A DNA stretch of 64,000 bases from an uncultured Collinsella sp. (GCA_902494085.1 CABURU010000001.1:124001-188000), one strand, 5' to 3'; shown: positions 16,310 to 25,425, numbered from the stretch's first letter. Notes: generated by a model from the letters alone, not told the origin. Numbers and translations are program-made.

Positions 16310-18441
16310 TTGCGGCGTCCGCCGCCGTTGGCGCCCTGACGCTCCTGGGCCGCACGGTTGCGGCCCGCGGTGTTCTGCGCGCGGGACATGCCGCCGTGGC
16401 CCTTGCTGCCTTTGGGTCCCTTGCCGGCGGCGCCACCGTGGGCCTTGCCGCCCTTCTTGCCGGTCCCATGTCCGCCGCTAGCAGGCGTCTCGCCCGGGCG
16501 CGGCGGTACGGGACGGATCAGGCAATGCTTGGTGTAGCCGATTAGATCTCGGCGGCCGGCCTTTTCCAGCGCCTCACGCACAAGTTTGTAGTTCTCGGGC
16601 TTGCGGTATTGGATGAGCGCACGCTGCATGGCCTTTTCGTGCGGGTCGCGTGCCACGTAGATCGGCTGCATAGTGCGCGGATCCACGCCGGTGTAGTACA
16701 TGCAGGTCGACATAGTGGACGGTGTGGGGTAGAAGTCCTGCACCTGCTCGGGCATGTAGCCCATGTCGCGCACGGCCTCGGCAAGGTCCACGGCTTCCTT
16801 CATCGTCGAACCGGGGTGGCTCGAGATCAGATACGGCACCACGTACTGCTTGAGTCCGTATTCGCGGTTCAAGCGTTCAAATTTACGACAGAACGCATCG
16901 TAGACGGCGCGGCTCGGCTTGCCCATCACGGAGAGCACCGCGTCGCTCACATGCTCGGGCGCCACGCGTAGCTGGCCCGAGACATGGTGCTCCAGCAGCT
17001 CGCGCAAAAACTCGTCCGAGGCATCGGCCATAGTGTAGTCAAAACGGATGCCGCTGCGGACGAAGACCTTCTTGACGCCCGGCAGCTGGCGCAGGTCGCG
17101 TAGCAGCTGCGTGTAGCCGCTCTCGTCGACCACCATGTTCTTGCACACGTTCGGCCACAGGCAGCGCTTGTTCTTGCACACGCCGTGCTTGAGCTGCTTG
17201 TCGCAGGCCGGGCGGCTAAAGTTTGCCGTCGGTCCGCCCACGTCGTTGATGTAGCCCTTAAACTCGGGATCGCGCGTGAGCAGCTCGGCCTCGCGCATGA
17301 TCGAGTCGTGGCTGCGCATCTGCAACACGCGGCCCTGGTGGAAGGTGAGCGCGCAAAACGAGCACTCGCCAAAACAGCCGCGGTTGGAGCTAATGGAAAA
17401 CTTGATCTCGGCAAAGGCCGGCACGCCGCCTGCCGCGTCGTAGTCGGGATGCCAATCGCGTGCGTAGGGGAGTTCGGCAACCTCGTCCATCTCGTCGGTG
17501 GTGAGTGTTGCCGACGGCGGGTTCTGCACCACGTACACGCTGTTGGGATATGGCTCTACCAAGCGATGGCCGGTGATAGGGTCCATATTTTGCTGCTGCA
17601 CGTTAAAGCTGCGGGCGTAGTTGAGCTTGTCGGCGGTAAGGTCGTCCCAGCTGGGCAGCAGGTCGTAGTCGTAGACCTCGTCGAGCGAACCCGTGCGGTA
17701 AACGGTGCCGTTGATATAGGTGATCTGATCGACGGGCAGCCCCGCGTCGAGCGCGTCGGCGATCTCGACGATTGCGTGCTCGCCCATGCCGTAGATGAGG
17801 ATGTCGGCGCCCGAGTCGAGCAGCACCGAGCGCTTGAGCTTGTCCTGCCAGTAGTCGTAGTGGGCCAGGCGGCGCAGGCTTGCCTCGATGCCGCCGATAA
17901 TGATGGGAGCGTCCTTAAACGTCTGACGGATGAGATTGCCGTAGACCGTGACGGCACGATTGGGGCGGTGCCCCTCCTCGCCGCCGGGGGTATAGGCGTC
18001 GGTGTGGCGGCGGTGCTTGGTTACCGAATAGTGGTTGACCATGGAGTCCATGTTGCCGGCACTGACCAAAAAGCCCAGGCGCGGCTCGCCGAGCACAGTG
18101 ATGCTGGCGGGGTCGGTCCAGTCGGGCTGGCAGATGATGCCCACTTTGTAGCCGTGCGCGTCGAGTACGCGGCTGATGATAGCCATGCCAAAGCTCGGAT
18201 GGTCCACGTAGGCGTCGCCGCAGATGTAGACAAAGTCGCACTGGTCCCAGCCGCGCGCATCCATATCGGAGCGGCTGACGGGGAGGAATTTATCGCGGCC
18301 CGGACGCCAGGGACGGGCGGGCGCAGCCGGGGCATGCGCGGGTCGCGAGCCCTGGGCCTTGCCGCCGCGCTTTTGCTGCTGGCCGCGCTGGGCATGCTTG
18401 CCGTGCTGGTTGTGCTGAGCGTCCTGGGGCTTTTTTGCCAC
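16306..18441 (-). CDS. YgiQ-family radical SAM protein (UPF0313)
   Basis: 711 residues from a GTG at 18441, which has GGGAGGA just upstream; the open frame runs further but without SD. The N-terminal 40 residues are basic, Gln/His-rich and low-complexity. The family domain then starts (FLPVSRSDMDARGW, FVYICGDAYVDHPSFG). The radical SAM motif is RGCFGECSFCALTFHQGR, giving CxxxCxxC ligands for the 4Fe-4S cluster that cleaves SAM. The C-terminal ~60 residues are a Gly/Lys/Arg-rich tail. The biochemical role of YgiQ proteins is not established. The 3' end overlaps the CPBP gene by 3 bases on the opposite strand. Confidence 0.9.
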   Translation of the reverse strand: MAKKPQDAQHNQHGKHAQRGQQQKRGGKAQGSRPAHAPAAPARPWRPGRDKFLPVSRSDMDARGWDQCDFVYICGDAYVDHPSFGMAIISRVLDAHGYKVGIICQPDWTDPASITVLGEPRLGFLVSAGNMDSMVNHYSVTKHRRHTDAYTPGGEEGHRPNRAVTVYGNLIRQTFKDAPIIIGGIEASLRRLAHYDYWQDKLKRSVLLDSGADILIYGMGEHAIVEIADALDAGLPVDQITYINGTVYRTGSLDEVYDYDLLPSWDDLTADKLNYARSFNVQQQNMDPITGHRLVEPYPNSVYVVQNPPSATLTTDEMDEVAELPYARDWHPDYDAAGGVPAFAEIKFSISSNRGCFGECSFCALTFHQGRVLQMRSHDSIMREAELLTRDPEFKGYINDVGGPTANFSRPACDKQLKHGVCKNKRCLWPNVCKNMVVDESGYTQLLRDLRQLPGVKKVFVRSGIRFDYTMADASDEFLRELLEHHVSGQLRVAPEHVSDAVLSVMGKPSRAVYDAFCRKFERLNREYGLKQYVVPYLISSHPGSTMKEAVDLAEAVRDMGYMPEQVQDFYPTPSTMSTCMYYTGVDPRTMQPIYVARDPHEKAMQRALIQYRKPENYKLVREALEKAGRRDLIGYTKHCLIRPVPPRPGETPASGGHGTGKKGGKAHGGAAGKGPKGSKGHGGMSRAQNTAGRNRAAQERQGANGGGRRN

Positions 18442-18691
18442 GATTCCTCCCGGTGTTTGTATGCTGCACGTAATTGTAACCAGTCTTTTTGGGACGGCGC
18501 TAAAAAGACTGGTGGAGTACACGAGGCGTCGGGTGTCGGCGCCGCGCCCGCTGTTTGTTTCCAGACTGTGTATCTGCGCGTTGGAGAACCCGTCTCGCGC
18601 GCACGCCATGTTGTCAATGGGTTACAGTATGAACGGCGGCTATGTTTCCGCCAACGCACGAGAGAGTCGTCAACAAGGAGGATGCACGACG

Positions 18692-19408
18692 ATGCAGCGT
18701 GCCAAACAGATATCGGAGTCCATCGAGCTGGGCATTATCTTGGCGCTCGCCGGTGGCTTTATGGACGTCTATTCGTACATTGGGCGCGATCATGTTTTCG
18801 CCAACGCGCAGACAGGCAACATCCTGCTCGTGGGCGTGAGCATCTCGGAGGGCAACTGGGCACTTGCGGGACGCTATTTCTTCCCCGTGGTGTCGTTTGC
18901 CGTGGGCATTATGCTTGCCGATCTGGTACACGAGCGGTTTGGCAGCGTGATTCACTGGCGCCAAGTGACGGTGTTCTTTGAAGCCGTTATCTTGCTGGGC
19001 GTGAGCTTTATCCCCGGCGGCAATTTCAACCTGCTCGCCAACTGCCTCACCTCGTTTGCCTGCGGTATGCAAGTTGAGAGCTTCCGCAAGATCCACGGTC
19101 ACGGCATCGCTACGACCATGTGCATCGGCAACTTGCGCAACGCGCTGCAAAACGTGGACGATTACATCATCACCCACAGGCGCGGCTTTTTGGAAAACGG
19201 CCTGCTGTACTTTGGCGTGATCTTTACCTTTGTGTTTGGCGCCGTGTTGGGCAACTGGTGTATTGAGCGCATGGGCCTGCACGCCATCGTCGTGGCGAGC
19301 TTGCTGCTGTTTGTCGCGTTTGCCATCATGTTCATCGACCGCGAGCGCGATTTGCGCTTACGCTGGAAGGTTGCGGCCGAGGCTTGGAAAGAGGGCTGCC
19401 GAAAGTAA
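18692..19408 (+). CDS. DUF1275 (YoaK-family) membrane protein
   Basis: 238 residues with about six hydrophobic segments, typical of YoaK/DUF1275. Family blocks include GGFMDVYSYI near the N-terminus, FANAQTGNIL, and FACGMQVESFRKI...TTMCIGNLRN. Its function is unknown; transport has been suggested for the family. The ATG at 18692 has AAGGAGG 10 bases upstream; the frame is open to 18461 but the extra residues are not membrane-like. Divergent from ygiQ, with about 250 bases between the starts. Followed by a clear terminator. Confidence 0.88.
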   Translation: MQRAKQISESIELGIILALAGGFMDVYSYIGRDHVFANAQTGNILLVGVSISEGNWALAGRYFFPVVSFAVGIMLADLVHERFGSVIHWRQVTVFFEAVILLGVSFIPGGNFNLLANCLTSFACGMQVESFRKIHGHGIATTMCIGNLRNALQNVDDYIITHRRGFLENGLLYFGVIFTFVFGAVLGNWCIERMGLHAIVVASLLLFVAFAIMFIDRERDLRLRWKVAAEAWKEGCRK

Positions 19409-19414
19409 CCGAAT

Positions 19415-19450
19415 GCGGCAAAGGGGCTGTCCCTTTGCCGCAATATTTTT
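19415..19450 (+). terminator. Rho-independent terminator after the DUF1275 gene
   Basis: GCGGCAAAGGG / CCCTTTGCCGC, perfect 11-bp stem with 5-base loop, followed by AATATTTTT. Confidence 0.88.
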
Positions 19451-19459
19451 CATCATCTG

Positions 19460-19519
19460 TTGAAACGCTTTAACACTTTTGATGTTCTCACGCGTTTTTT
19501 GTTTCAAAAGCGTTAGGAT
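19460..19519 (+). promoter_or_regulatory. Operator-like half-sites before the lactaldehyde reductase gene
   Basis: TTGAAACGCTTTAACA (19460-19475) and, in inverse orientation, TGTTTCAAAAGCGTTAGG (about 19499-19516) share a TGAAA-CGCTTT core. This resembles sites for LacI/CcpA-family regulators, two copies 40 bases apart. TAGGAT (19514-19519) may be the -10. No local regulator gene is present. Confidence 0.4.
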
Positions 19520-19573
19520 GGGACTCATAGCGTGGGGCGTAATGGATGCCCCGCACACGATGGGAGGCTATCA

Positions 19574-20740
19574 ATGGCTAATCGTTTCGTTCTCAATACC
19601 ATCTCTTATCATGGTTCCGGCGCCATCAAGGAGATCCCCGGCGAGCTCCAGCGTCGCGGCTACAAGAAGATCTTCGTCTGCTCCGACCCCGATTTGGTTA
19701 AGTTTGGCGTTACCGCTAAGGTGACCGACGAGCTCGACGCCGCCGGCATCGCTTGGAGCCTCTACTCCGAGATTAAGCCCAACCCCACTATCCAGAACGT
19801 CAAGGACGGCGTCGAGGCCTTCAAGGCCGCCGAGGCTGACGCTATCGTGACCATCGGTGGTGGCTCCTCCATGGACACCGCCAAGGCCATCGGCATCATC
19901 ATCAACAACCCCGAGTTCGCCGATGTCCGCAGCCTCGAGGGCGTTGCTCTCACCAAGAACCATGCCGTGTTCACCATCGCCGTGCCGACGACCGCCGGTA
20001 CCGCTGCCGAGGTGACCATCAACTACGTCATCACAGACCCCGAGAAGGTCCGCAAGTTCGTGTGCGTCGACACCAACGACGCCCCCGAGGTCGCCGTCGT
20101 CGACCCCGATATGATGGCTTCCATGCCCGCCGGCCTGACCGCTTCCACCGGCATGGACGCTCTGACCCACGCCATCGAGGGCTATACCACCAAGGGCGCT
20201 TGGGAGCTCTCCGACATGTTCCACTTTGAGGCTATTAAGCTGATCAGCGAGAACCTGCGCGACTCCGTCGCCGAGGCCAAGTCCGGTCAGCCCGGCTCCG
20301 GCCGCGAGGGCATGGCCCTTGGCCAGTATGTCGCCGGCATGGGCTTCTCCAACGTTGGCCTGGGCATCGACCACGCCATGGCTCACACCCTGTCCGCTCA
20401 CTACGACACCCCGCACGGCGTCGCTTGCGCCATGCTGCTGCCGATCGCCATGGAGTTCAACAAGCCGGTTTGCGCTGAGCGCCTGGCCAAGGTTGCCGTC
20501 GCCATGGGCGTTGACACCACGGGCATGAGCACCGCCGAGGCCGCCGATGCCGCCATCGCCGCCGTCAAGCAGCTTTCCGCCGACGTGAACATCCCGCACG
20601 TCTGTGAGGCCATGAAGGCTGACGAGATCGAGGTCCTGGCCAAGGACGCCATGGCCGACGCCTGCTTCCCGGGTAACCCGCGCGAGGCGACGCTCGACGA
20701 CGTCATCGAGCTCTTCAAGAAGATCTGCCCGGCTGCCTAA
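19574..20740 (+). CDS. fucO: Lactaldehyde reductase / 1,2-propanediol oxidoreductase (iron-containing alcohol dehydrogenase)
   Basis: 388 residues, group III Fe-dependent alcohol dehydrogenase. Very close to FucO in block order: IGGGSSMDTAKAIG (NAD binding), NNPEFADVRSLEG, TTAGTAAEVTINYVITD, GMDALTHAIEGY, and the metal region GIDHAMAHTLSAHYDTPHG with the Asp/His ligands in place. It would reduce lactaldehyde to 1,2-propanediol with NADH during fucose or rhamnose breakdown. No deoxysugar genes are adjacent, so it may serve as a general NADH sink. ATG 19574 has GGGAGG 6 bases upstream. Stands alone between two terminators. Confidence 0.9.
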   Translation: MANRFVLNTISYHGSGAIKEIPGELQRRGYKKIFVCSDPDLVKFGVTAKVTDELDAAGIAWSLYSEIKPNPTIQNVKDGVEAFKAAEADAIVTIGGGSSMDTAKAIGIIINNPEFADVRSLEGVALTKNHAVFTIAVPTTAGTAAEVTINYVITDPEKVRKFVCVDTNDAPEVAVVDPDMMASMPAGLTASTGMDALTHAIEGYTTKGAWELSDMFHFEAIKLISENLRDSVAEAKSGQPGSGREGMALGQYVAGMGFSNVGLGIDHAMAHTLSAHYDTPHGVACAMLLPIAMEFNKPVCAERLAKVAVAMGVDTTGMSTAEAADAAIAAVKQLSADVNIPHVCEAMKADEIEVLAKDAMADACFPGNPREATLDDVIELFKKICPAA

Positions 20741-20794
20741 CCCAGTTTGGTGGTCCTTCGCCCGTAGGCGTATGGTCTTTTGACTTGCCGCTGG

Positions 20795-20825
20795 CCCCGC
20801 CGTGCTACGCACGGCGGGGCTTTTT
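20795..20825 (+). terminator. Rho-independent terminator of fucO
   Basis: CCCCGCCGTGC / GCACGGCGGGG, perfect 11-bp stem, 3-base loop, then CTTTTT. Confidence 0.9.
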
Positions 20826-20900
20826 GTGCTGCGTCAATGTTCTGAGACGGGCAAAACCAAGGCGTACTGCCCGCTACGGATAGGTGGTGCACTTTCCCGC

Positions 20901-21133
20901 GTGCATTTTTGGGAGTATTCAGCAAGCTCTTAAAAATGCATAACGTTGTGAATGGGCCGAGTGGCCCGCAGGCGCTCATCGACAGCCATTGTGGGCGGGC
21001 TATCAATGAGTGGAGGGGGTTGTTACTGAGTTTCTGCTTTGCGACGACCTGCAACACTGCTGTAACCACGTCCTTTTGTCGTTCGCGATGGGGTCGTTGG
21101 GGCCCACGGTGCTGAATACTCCGTTTTTTGCAC
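20901..21133. repeat. ~233-bp MITE-like intergenic element with inverted ends
   Basis: The ends GTGCATTTTTGGGAGTATTC (from 20901, running to 20924) and TGCTGAATACTCCGTTTTTT (from 21110, running to 21133) are inverted repeats of 24 bases matching at about 19, with a perfect TGCTGAATACTCC core. The left end also makes a hairpin TGCATTTTT/AAAAATGCA (20902-20940). The interior has no convincing reading frame. It occupies most of the 600-base gap between fucO and the M42 peptidase; the remainder (21134-21343) holds only the leader of the peptidase gene. Confidence 0.55.
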
Positions 21134-21343
21134 GGCCCAAGGTGGGGTACCCTGAGACGAAGCAAAAAGATTCCTCATTTCTATGCAGATACCGATAGGA
21201 TTTATGCAAGATTGGGATTGTAAGACGTGCGCGTGCACAAAACCGGTGCGGGGACGTCGGGAGGCGGCTCGGCTCCTAGGGCATTGACCGTGCAGAACGG
21301 TTAAAATCGGGACTCGGTCTTAGTTTTACTTGGAAGGACGCAT

Positions 21344-22387
21344 ATGGCTTCTAATATTGATGCTTCTCTAGAGGAGACACTCTCCTATATCGCGGGACAG
21401 CTTAGGGCGCTGACTTCTATCGCTTCGCCTACGGGCTATACCCGTGCGGCGACTGATTATCTGATGGAGACGTTGCGCGATATGGGCTTTGGGCCCGAGC
21501 GTTCTAACAAGGGCAATGTGCTCGTTGAGCTTGGTGGTGAGGGTGAGCCGCTCGTGTTGGCGAGCCATGTCGATACCCTGGGCGCCATGGTGCGCTCCAT
21601 CAAGGACAATGGCCGCTTGCGCCCCACGACGCTCGGCGGGCATCAGTGGTCTACGGCCGATGGCGAGAACTGCACCGTTTATACGCGCGATGGCAATGTC
21701 TACACGGGTGTGGTCCTCAATACCGAGCCTTCGGCGCACGTGGCCGATGAGCCGGTCAAGACCATCGAGAAGAACATGGAAATCCTGCTCGACGAGAACG
21801 TTGACAGCAAGGACGATGTGCTCGAGCTGGGTATTCAAACCGGCGACATCATCGCTATGGATCCTCGCACGACGGTGACGGAGAGCGGCTACATTAAGAG
21901 CCGCTTCCTGGATGACAAGCTATCGGCCGCCATTTTGTTGGGCTTGGCGCGTGCCGTCGCCGCTGGCGAGGTGACGCTTTCGCGTAAGGTTTCGCTGCTC
22001 TTTACCGTGTACGAGGAGGTGGGCCACGGCGGCGCCTTCGTGCCGGCCGACACGCGCGAGATGATCAGCGTTGACATGGGCTGCGTGGGCGACGACCTAG
22101 GCTGCACCGAGCACATGGTGTCGATCTGCGCCAAGGATTCGGGCGGTCCGTACAACTACGACCTGGTGACGGCGCTGTCCAATATCGCGCGCGAGCTTGA
22201 GCTCGATTACGCTATCGACGTGTATCCGCATTACGGTTCGGACGTCGAAGCCACGCTCTCTGCCGGCTACGACATTCGCCATGGTCTGATCGGCCCCGGC
22301 GTGTATGCGAGCCACAACTACGAGCGTAGCCACATGGACGGCGTGCGCAACACCTTCGAGCTCGTCCGCGCCTACGTACAGCGCTAG
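21344..22387 (+). CDS. M42-family metallo-aminopeptidase
   Basis: 347 residues, the usual length for cobalt/zinc M42 aminopeptidases (FrvX/YsdC/PepA-type), which form large hollow complexes and trim peptides in the cytosol. Metal-binding and catalytic blocks can be followed in order: ASHVDTLGAM (first His-x-Asp), FLDDKLSAAI (bridging Asp), TVYEEVGHGG (catalytic Glu pair), ISVDMGCVGDD, and a terminal ASHNYERSHMDG. ATG 21344 follows GGAAGGA. A single gene; its transcript probably ends at the palindrome at 22439-22509, shared with convergent mnmA. Confidence 0.9.
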   Translation: MASNIDASLEETLSYIAGQLRALTSIASPTGYTRAATDYLMETLRDMGFGPERSNKGNVLVELGGEGEPLVLASHVDTLGAMVRSIKDNGRLRPTTLGGHQWSTADGENCTVYTRDGNVYTGVVLNTEPSAHVADEPVKTIEKNMEILLDENVDSKDDVLELGIQTGDIIAMDPRTTVTESGYIKSRFLDDKLSAAILLGLARAVAAGEVTLSRKVSLLFTVYEEVGHGGAFVPADTREMISVDMGCVGDDLGCTEHMVSICAKDSGGPYNYDLVTALSNIARELELDYAIDVYPHYGSDVEATLSAGYDIRHGLIGPGVYASHNYERSHMDGVRNTFELVRAYVQR

Positions 22388-22438
22388 CGATGCAGCGGCC
22401 TCGGCTGATACGGCAGTACCGACCGAGGCCGTCCTCTC

Positions 22439-22509
22439 TAAGTTGCGGTGAAATAGGGACTGTTTGGCGGTTTTAAACGCTTAAACAGTCCCTATTTCAC
22501 CGCAACTTA
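22439..22509. repeat. Perfect 27-bp palindrome, AAGTTGCGG family (copy 2)
   Basis: Arms 22439-22465 (TAAGTTGCGGTGAAATAGGG...) and 22483-22509 are exact inverse copies around a 17-base loop. It sits between the converging ends of the M42 and mnmA genes, where it could stop transcription from both sides. Same family as 4228-4298 and 33585-33653. Confidence 0.9.
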
Positions 22510-22523
22510 TGAAGGGGATGGGG

Positions 22524-23624
22524 CTACTTGATGGCGCCGGTCACGGTACCGCCGCCCAAGACGACGTCGCCGTGGTAGACGACGACGGCCTGGCCGGGGG
22601 CGATGGCTCGCTGCGGCTCGTCAAAAGTCAGTAGCATTTGTCCGTCGGCGCCACGTGTAAGAGTCGCTGCCTGATCCTTTTGATGGTAGCGGTACTTGGC
22701 GCCCACGCGAATGCCGCCGTCATCGAGCTCTGCCTCCATGCGGTCGGCAGGGGCGCTCCAGATCCAGTCGTCGGCCGTGAGTGCTGTGGCCGTTAGGTCC
22801 TCGGCCTCGCCCAGATGCACGGTGTTGTTAGCGGCGTCGACGCCCGTCACATACACGGGATGCGCCATCGCGACGCCCAGGCCCTTGCGCTGGCCGATGG
22901 TATAGCGCAACGCGCCGTTGTGGCGCCCGACCACGCTGCCATCGCGCCATACGATGTCGCCCGGTGCAGCGGGATGTCCGCAGCGGCGCTCGATATAGCC
23001 CGCGTAGTCACCGTCTGGAATAAAGCAGATATCCTCGCTTTCGGCCTTCTTGGCGTTGGCAAAGCCCTGCTCGGCGGCAATCCGGCGCACGTCGCGCTCT
23101 TTGTCCAAGCCTGCCAGCGGAAAGATTGTGCGTGCCAGGCGCTCTTGCGTGAGCGAATACAAAAAGTAACTCTGGTCCTTTTTAGGGTCCTCGCCGCGGT
23201 GCAGCCGCCAGGTGCCGTCGGATGCCTGACTCGTTTTGGCGTAGTGACCTGTGGCGACGTAGTCGCAGCCCATGTCCAGCGCCGCATCGAGCAGCGCGCC
23301 AAACTTAATGTGGCGGTTGCAGATGATGCACGGGTTGGGCGTCAAACCCTCCTGATAGGCAGTCACAAATCGCTCGATAACGTTGCGGTCGAAGGTCTGC
23401 TGCAGGTCGAGCACATGGTGGGGTATCCCCAGGCGCTCGGCGACGGCCTTTGCATCGGCGATGTCGCGGTCGACCTTACTCATGCTCGTAACGGGATCGG
23501 GCGCGGGGCAGGTGAGGCGCATGGTGGCACCGACGCATTCGTAGCCCTGGCTTTTGAGCAGGTAGGCGGTCACGCTGGAATCGACGCCGCCGCTCATGGC
23601 GACGAGCACGCGCTTGTTGTGCAT
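22524..23624 (-). CDS. mnmA: tRNA-specific 2-thiouridylase
   Basis: 366 residues. Thiolates U34 of tRNA Lys, Glu and Gln after activating the base with ATP. The PP-loop SGGVDSS is at about 11-17. The catalytic cysteines lie in NPCIICN (nucleophile side) and SEDICFIPDG (persulfide side), followed by the C-terminal beta-barrel domain (ending VVLGGGTVTGAIK). ATG 23624 has AAGGAG about 10 bases upstream. It lies downstream of cysK on the same strand, with a terminator between, so it is likely transcribed separately. Cysteine desulfurase, the sulfur donor, is not in the window. Confidence 0.95.
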   Translation of the reverse strand: MHNKRVLVAMSGGVDSSVTAYLLKSQGYECVGATMRLTCPAPDPVTSMSKVDRDIADAKAVAERLGIPHHVLDLQQTFDRNVIERFVTAYQEGLTPNPCIICNRHIKFGALLDAALDMGCDYVATGHYAKTSQASDGTWRLHRGEDPKKDQSYFLYSLTQERLARTIFPLAGLDKERDVRRIAAEQGFANAKKAESEDICFIPDGDYAGYIERRCGHPAAPGDIVWRDGSVVGRHNGALRYTIGQRKGLGVAMAHPVYVTGVDAANNTVHLGEAEDLTATALTADDWIWSAPADRMEAELDDGGIRVGAKYRYHQKDQAATLTRGADGQMLLTFDEPQRAIAPGQAVVVYHGDVVLGGGTVTGAIK

Positions 23625-23653
23625 GGGGAGGTTCTCCTTGGTGGCATGTGGCC

Positions 23654-23692
23654 AAAAAAGAAAAGCGGCGCGGGAGGCTGGTTCCGCGCCGC
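23654..23692 (-). terminator. Rho-independent terminator of cysK
   Basis: On the minus strand GCGGCGCGG / CCGCGCCGC makes a 9-bp stem, followed by TTTTCTTTTTT. Confidence 0.88.
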
Positions 23693-23804
23693 AGACATTG
23701 TAGCAAGTTCGGACGTTTCGTGGGGCGCCCTGATGGGATGGGCTCCGACTGCCGGGAGAGAGGAGACCGGCTCGTCCCTGGGCTCAACCTATGGGCGACA
23801 GGCC

Positions 23805-24743
23805 TTAGTCCTGGAAGAGTGCCGTGGACAGGTAGCGCTCACCGGTATCGGCGAGCAGCGCCACGATGGTCTTGCCCTCGTTCTTGGGGCGCTTGGCCAG
23901 CTGCAGCGCAGCCCACACGGCGGCGCCGGACGAAATGCCCACGAGCACGCCCTCCTTGTGGCCCACGGCGCGGCCGGTGGAAAAGGCGTCGTCGTTCTCG
24001 ACGGGGATGATCTCGTCGTAGACCTGGGTGTCGAGGACGTCGGGCACAAAGCCGGCGCCGATACCCTGGATCTTGTGCGGGCCGGCCTGGCCCTTGGAGA
24101 GCACCGGGGAGGTGGCGGGCTCGACGGCGACGACCTGAATCTCGGGGTTCTGCTCCTTGAGGAACTCGCCCACGCCGGTCACGGTGCCGCCGGTGCCAAC
24201 GCCAGCGACGAAGATATCGACCTCGCCGTCGGTGTCATCCCAGATCTCGGGGCCGGTCGTGGCCTTGTGGATGGCGGGGTTGGCGGGGTTCACGAACTGG
24301 CCGGCGATAATGCTGTTGGGCGTCTCCTTCTGCAGCTCCTCGGCCTTGGCGATGGCACCCTTCATGCCCTTGGAGCCGTCGGTGAGCACGAGCTGTGCGC
24401 CGTATGCCTGCATAAGTTTGCGGCGCTCGACGGACATGGTCTCGGGCATGGTGATGATCACCTTGTAGCCGCGGGCGGCCGCCACCGAGGCGATGCCGAC
24501 GCCGGTGTTGCCGCTCGTGGGCTCGATGATGGTGTAGTCGCCGCCGCGCACGAGCTCGCCGGCCTTCTCGGCCTCGTCGATCATGTTCTTGGCGACGCGG
24601 TCTTTGACGGACCCGGCGGGGTTGAAGTATTCCAGCTTGACGAGCACGCGGGCCTTGAGGCCCTCATCGGCCTCAAAGTGAGTGAGCTCCAGAAGCGGGG
24701 TGTGGCCGATAAGCTGATCGATGGACGTATAAACATTGCTCAT
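23805..24743 (-). CDS. cysK: Cysteine synthase A (O-acetylserine sulfhydrylase)
   Basis: 312 residues, PLP-dependent. Makes cysteine from O-acetylserine and sulfide. The PLP lysine is in NPAGSVKDR (about residue 46); the substrate loop [10 protein letters not shown] and the phosphate-binding loop [10 protein letters not shown] are intact. The region near [17 protein letters not shown] matches CysK rather than CysM. The C-terminus does not end in the usual Ile, so docking into serine acetyltransferase is uncertain. The gene is divergent from an Rrf2-family regulator 253 bases away, a layout that suggests control by that protein, as with CymR. Confidence 0.94.
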   Translation of the reverse strand: MSNVYTSIDQLIGHTPLLELTHFEADEGLKARVLVKLEYFNPAGSVKDRVAKNMIDEAEKAGELVRGGDYTIIEPTSGNTGVGIASVAAARGYKVIITMPETMSVERRKLMQAYGAQLVLTDGSKGMKGAIAKAEELQKETPNSIIAGQFVNPANPAIHKATTGPEIWDDTDGEVDIFVAGVGTGGTVTGVGEFLKEQNPEIQVVAVEPATSPVLSKGQAGPHKIQGIGAGFVPDVLDTQVYDEIIPVENDDAFSTGRAVGHKEGVLVGISSGAAVWAALQLAKRPKNEGKTIVALLADTGERYLSTALFQD

Positions 24744-24996
24744 GGTGAACCTCCAAAGTGTTCAAATGACTGGATACCGTGTGGTTTTACGGTGTGTGTA
24801 GCAGCGAAACCCATAAACCTTATGGGTTGTTCTTTTTGCTGTTGGCAAGCATAGTAGACAGTAAAGCCTAGTAACGCAATAGGAAATAGAAGATTATTAC
24901 GAGTCGATTAACCAGCTTGACGGGAATAGGTATTTTCAAAACCAATTTTTCGGCTAGAATTTCTACGAATTAAAAGACCGAAAGGCAGCAATATAT
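24744..24996. promoter_or_regulatory. Divergent cysK / rrf2 control region
   Basis: AT-rich against its surroundings. It contains a perfect 9-bp hairpin AACCCATAA/TTATGGGTT (24808-24828), followed on the plus strand by GTTCTTTTTG, and an imperfect palindrome AGAATTTCTACGAATT (about 24955-24970) just before the rrf2 start. Either could be bound by the Rrf2 protein; the second is better placed for autoregulation. No clear T-box or SAM riboswitch was recognised. Confidence 0.45.
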
Positions 24997-25425
24997 ATGT
25001 TGGTTTCCACAAAGGGCAGATATGCCCTGCGCGTTATGGTCGACCTGGCCGAGCACCAGGCAGCAGGCCGCATTCCCCTCAAAGAGATCGCCGCGCGTCA
25101 GGGGATTTCGGAGAAATATCTGGAGAACATTTTGGCCACGCTCGTGCGTGCCAATATGCTCTCGGGCATGCGCGGCAAGGGCGGCGGCTATGTGCTCACG
25201 CGCCCGCCCGAGCAGTACACGGTGGGCGAGATCTTGCGCCTGACCGAGGGCAGCCTGGCGCCGGTCGCATGCCTAGACGGCGACTGCAAGGGCTGCTCGC
25301 GTTCGGACGAGTGCCCCACGCTCGACGTGTGGAAGAACCTGGACAAGCTCATTAACGACTACCTCGACGGCGTGACGCTCGATGCGCTCGTAGCCCCCAA
25401 CGAGGGCTACGACTACGTCATCTAG
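24997..25425 (+). CDS. Rrf2-family transcriptional regulator (CymR/IscR-like)
   Basis: 142 residues. Winged-helix DNA-binding domain at the N-terminus (MLVSTKGRYALRVMVDLA, then a helix-turn-helix around IPLKEIAARQGISEKYLENIL and the wing GMRGKGGGYVL). A cysteine group near 93-108 (ACLDGDCKGCSRSDEC) looks able to bind an Fe-S cluster, as in IscR, although the neighbouring cysK suggests a CymR-like role in sulfur control. Start ATG with AAAGG about 11 bases upstream. No isc/suf operon follows. Confidence 0.88.
   Translation: MLVSTKGRYALRVMVDLAEHQAAGRIPLKEIAARQGISEKYLENILATLVRANMLSGMRGKGGGYVLTRPPEQYTVGEILRLTEGSLAPVACLDGDCKGCSRSDECPTLDVWKNLDKLINDYLDGVTLDALVAPNEGYDYVI

Noticed and set aside
20830..21240. 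Small coding genes in the fucO-M42 gap
   Set aside because: Open frames of 60-70 codons exist on both strands but have no SD, atypical composition, and overlap inverted-repeat sequence.
21284..21307. Promoter TTGACC ... TAAAAT for the M42 gene
   Set aside because: Both boxes look good, but the spacer is only 12 bases, too short for sigma70.
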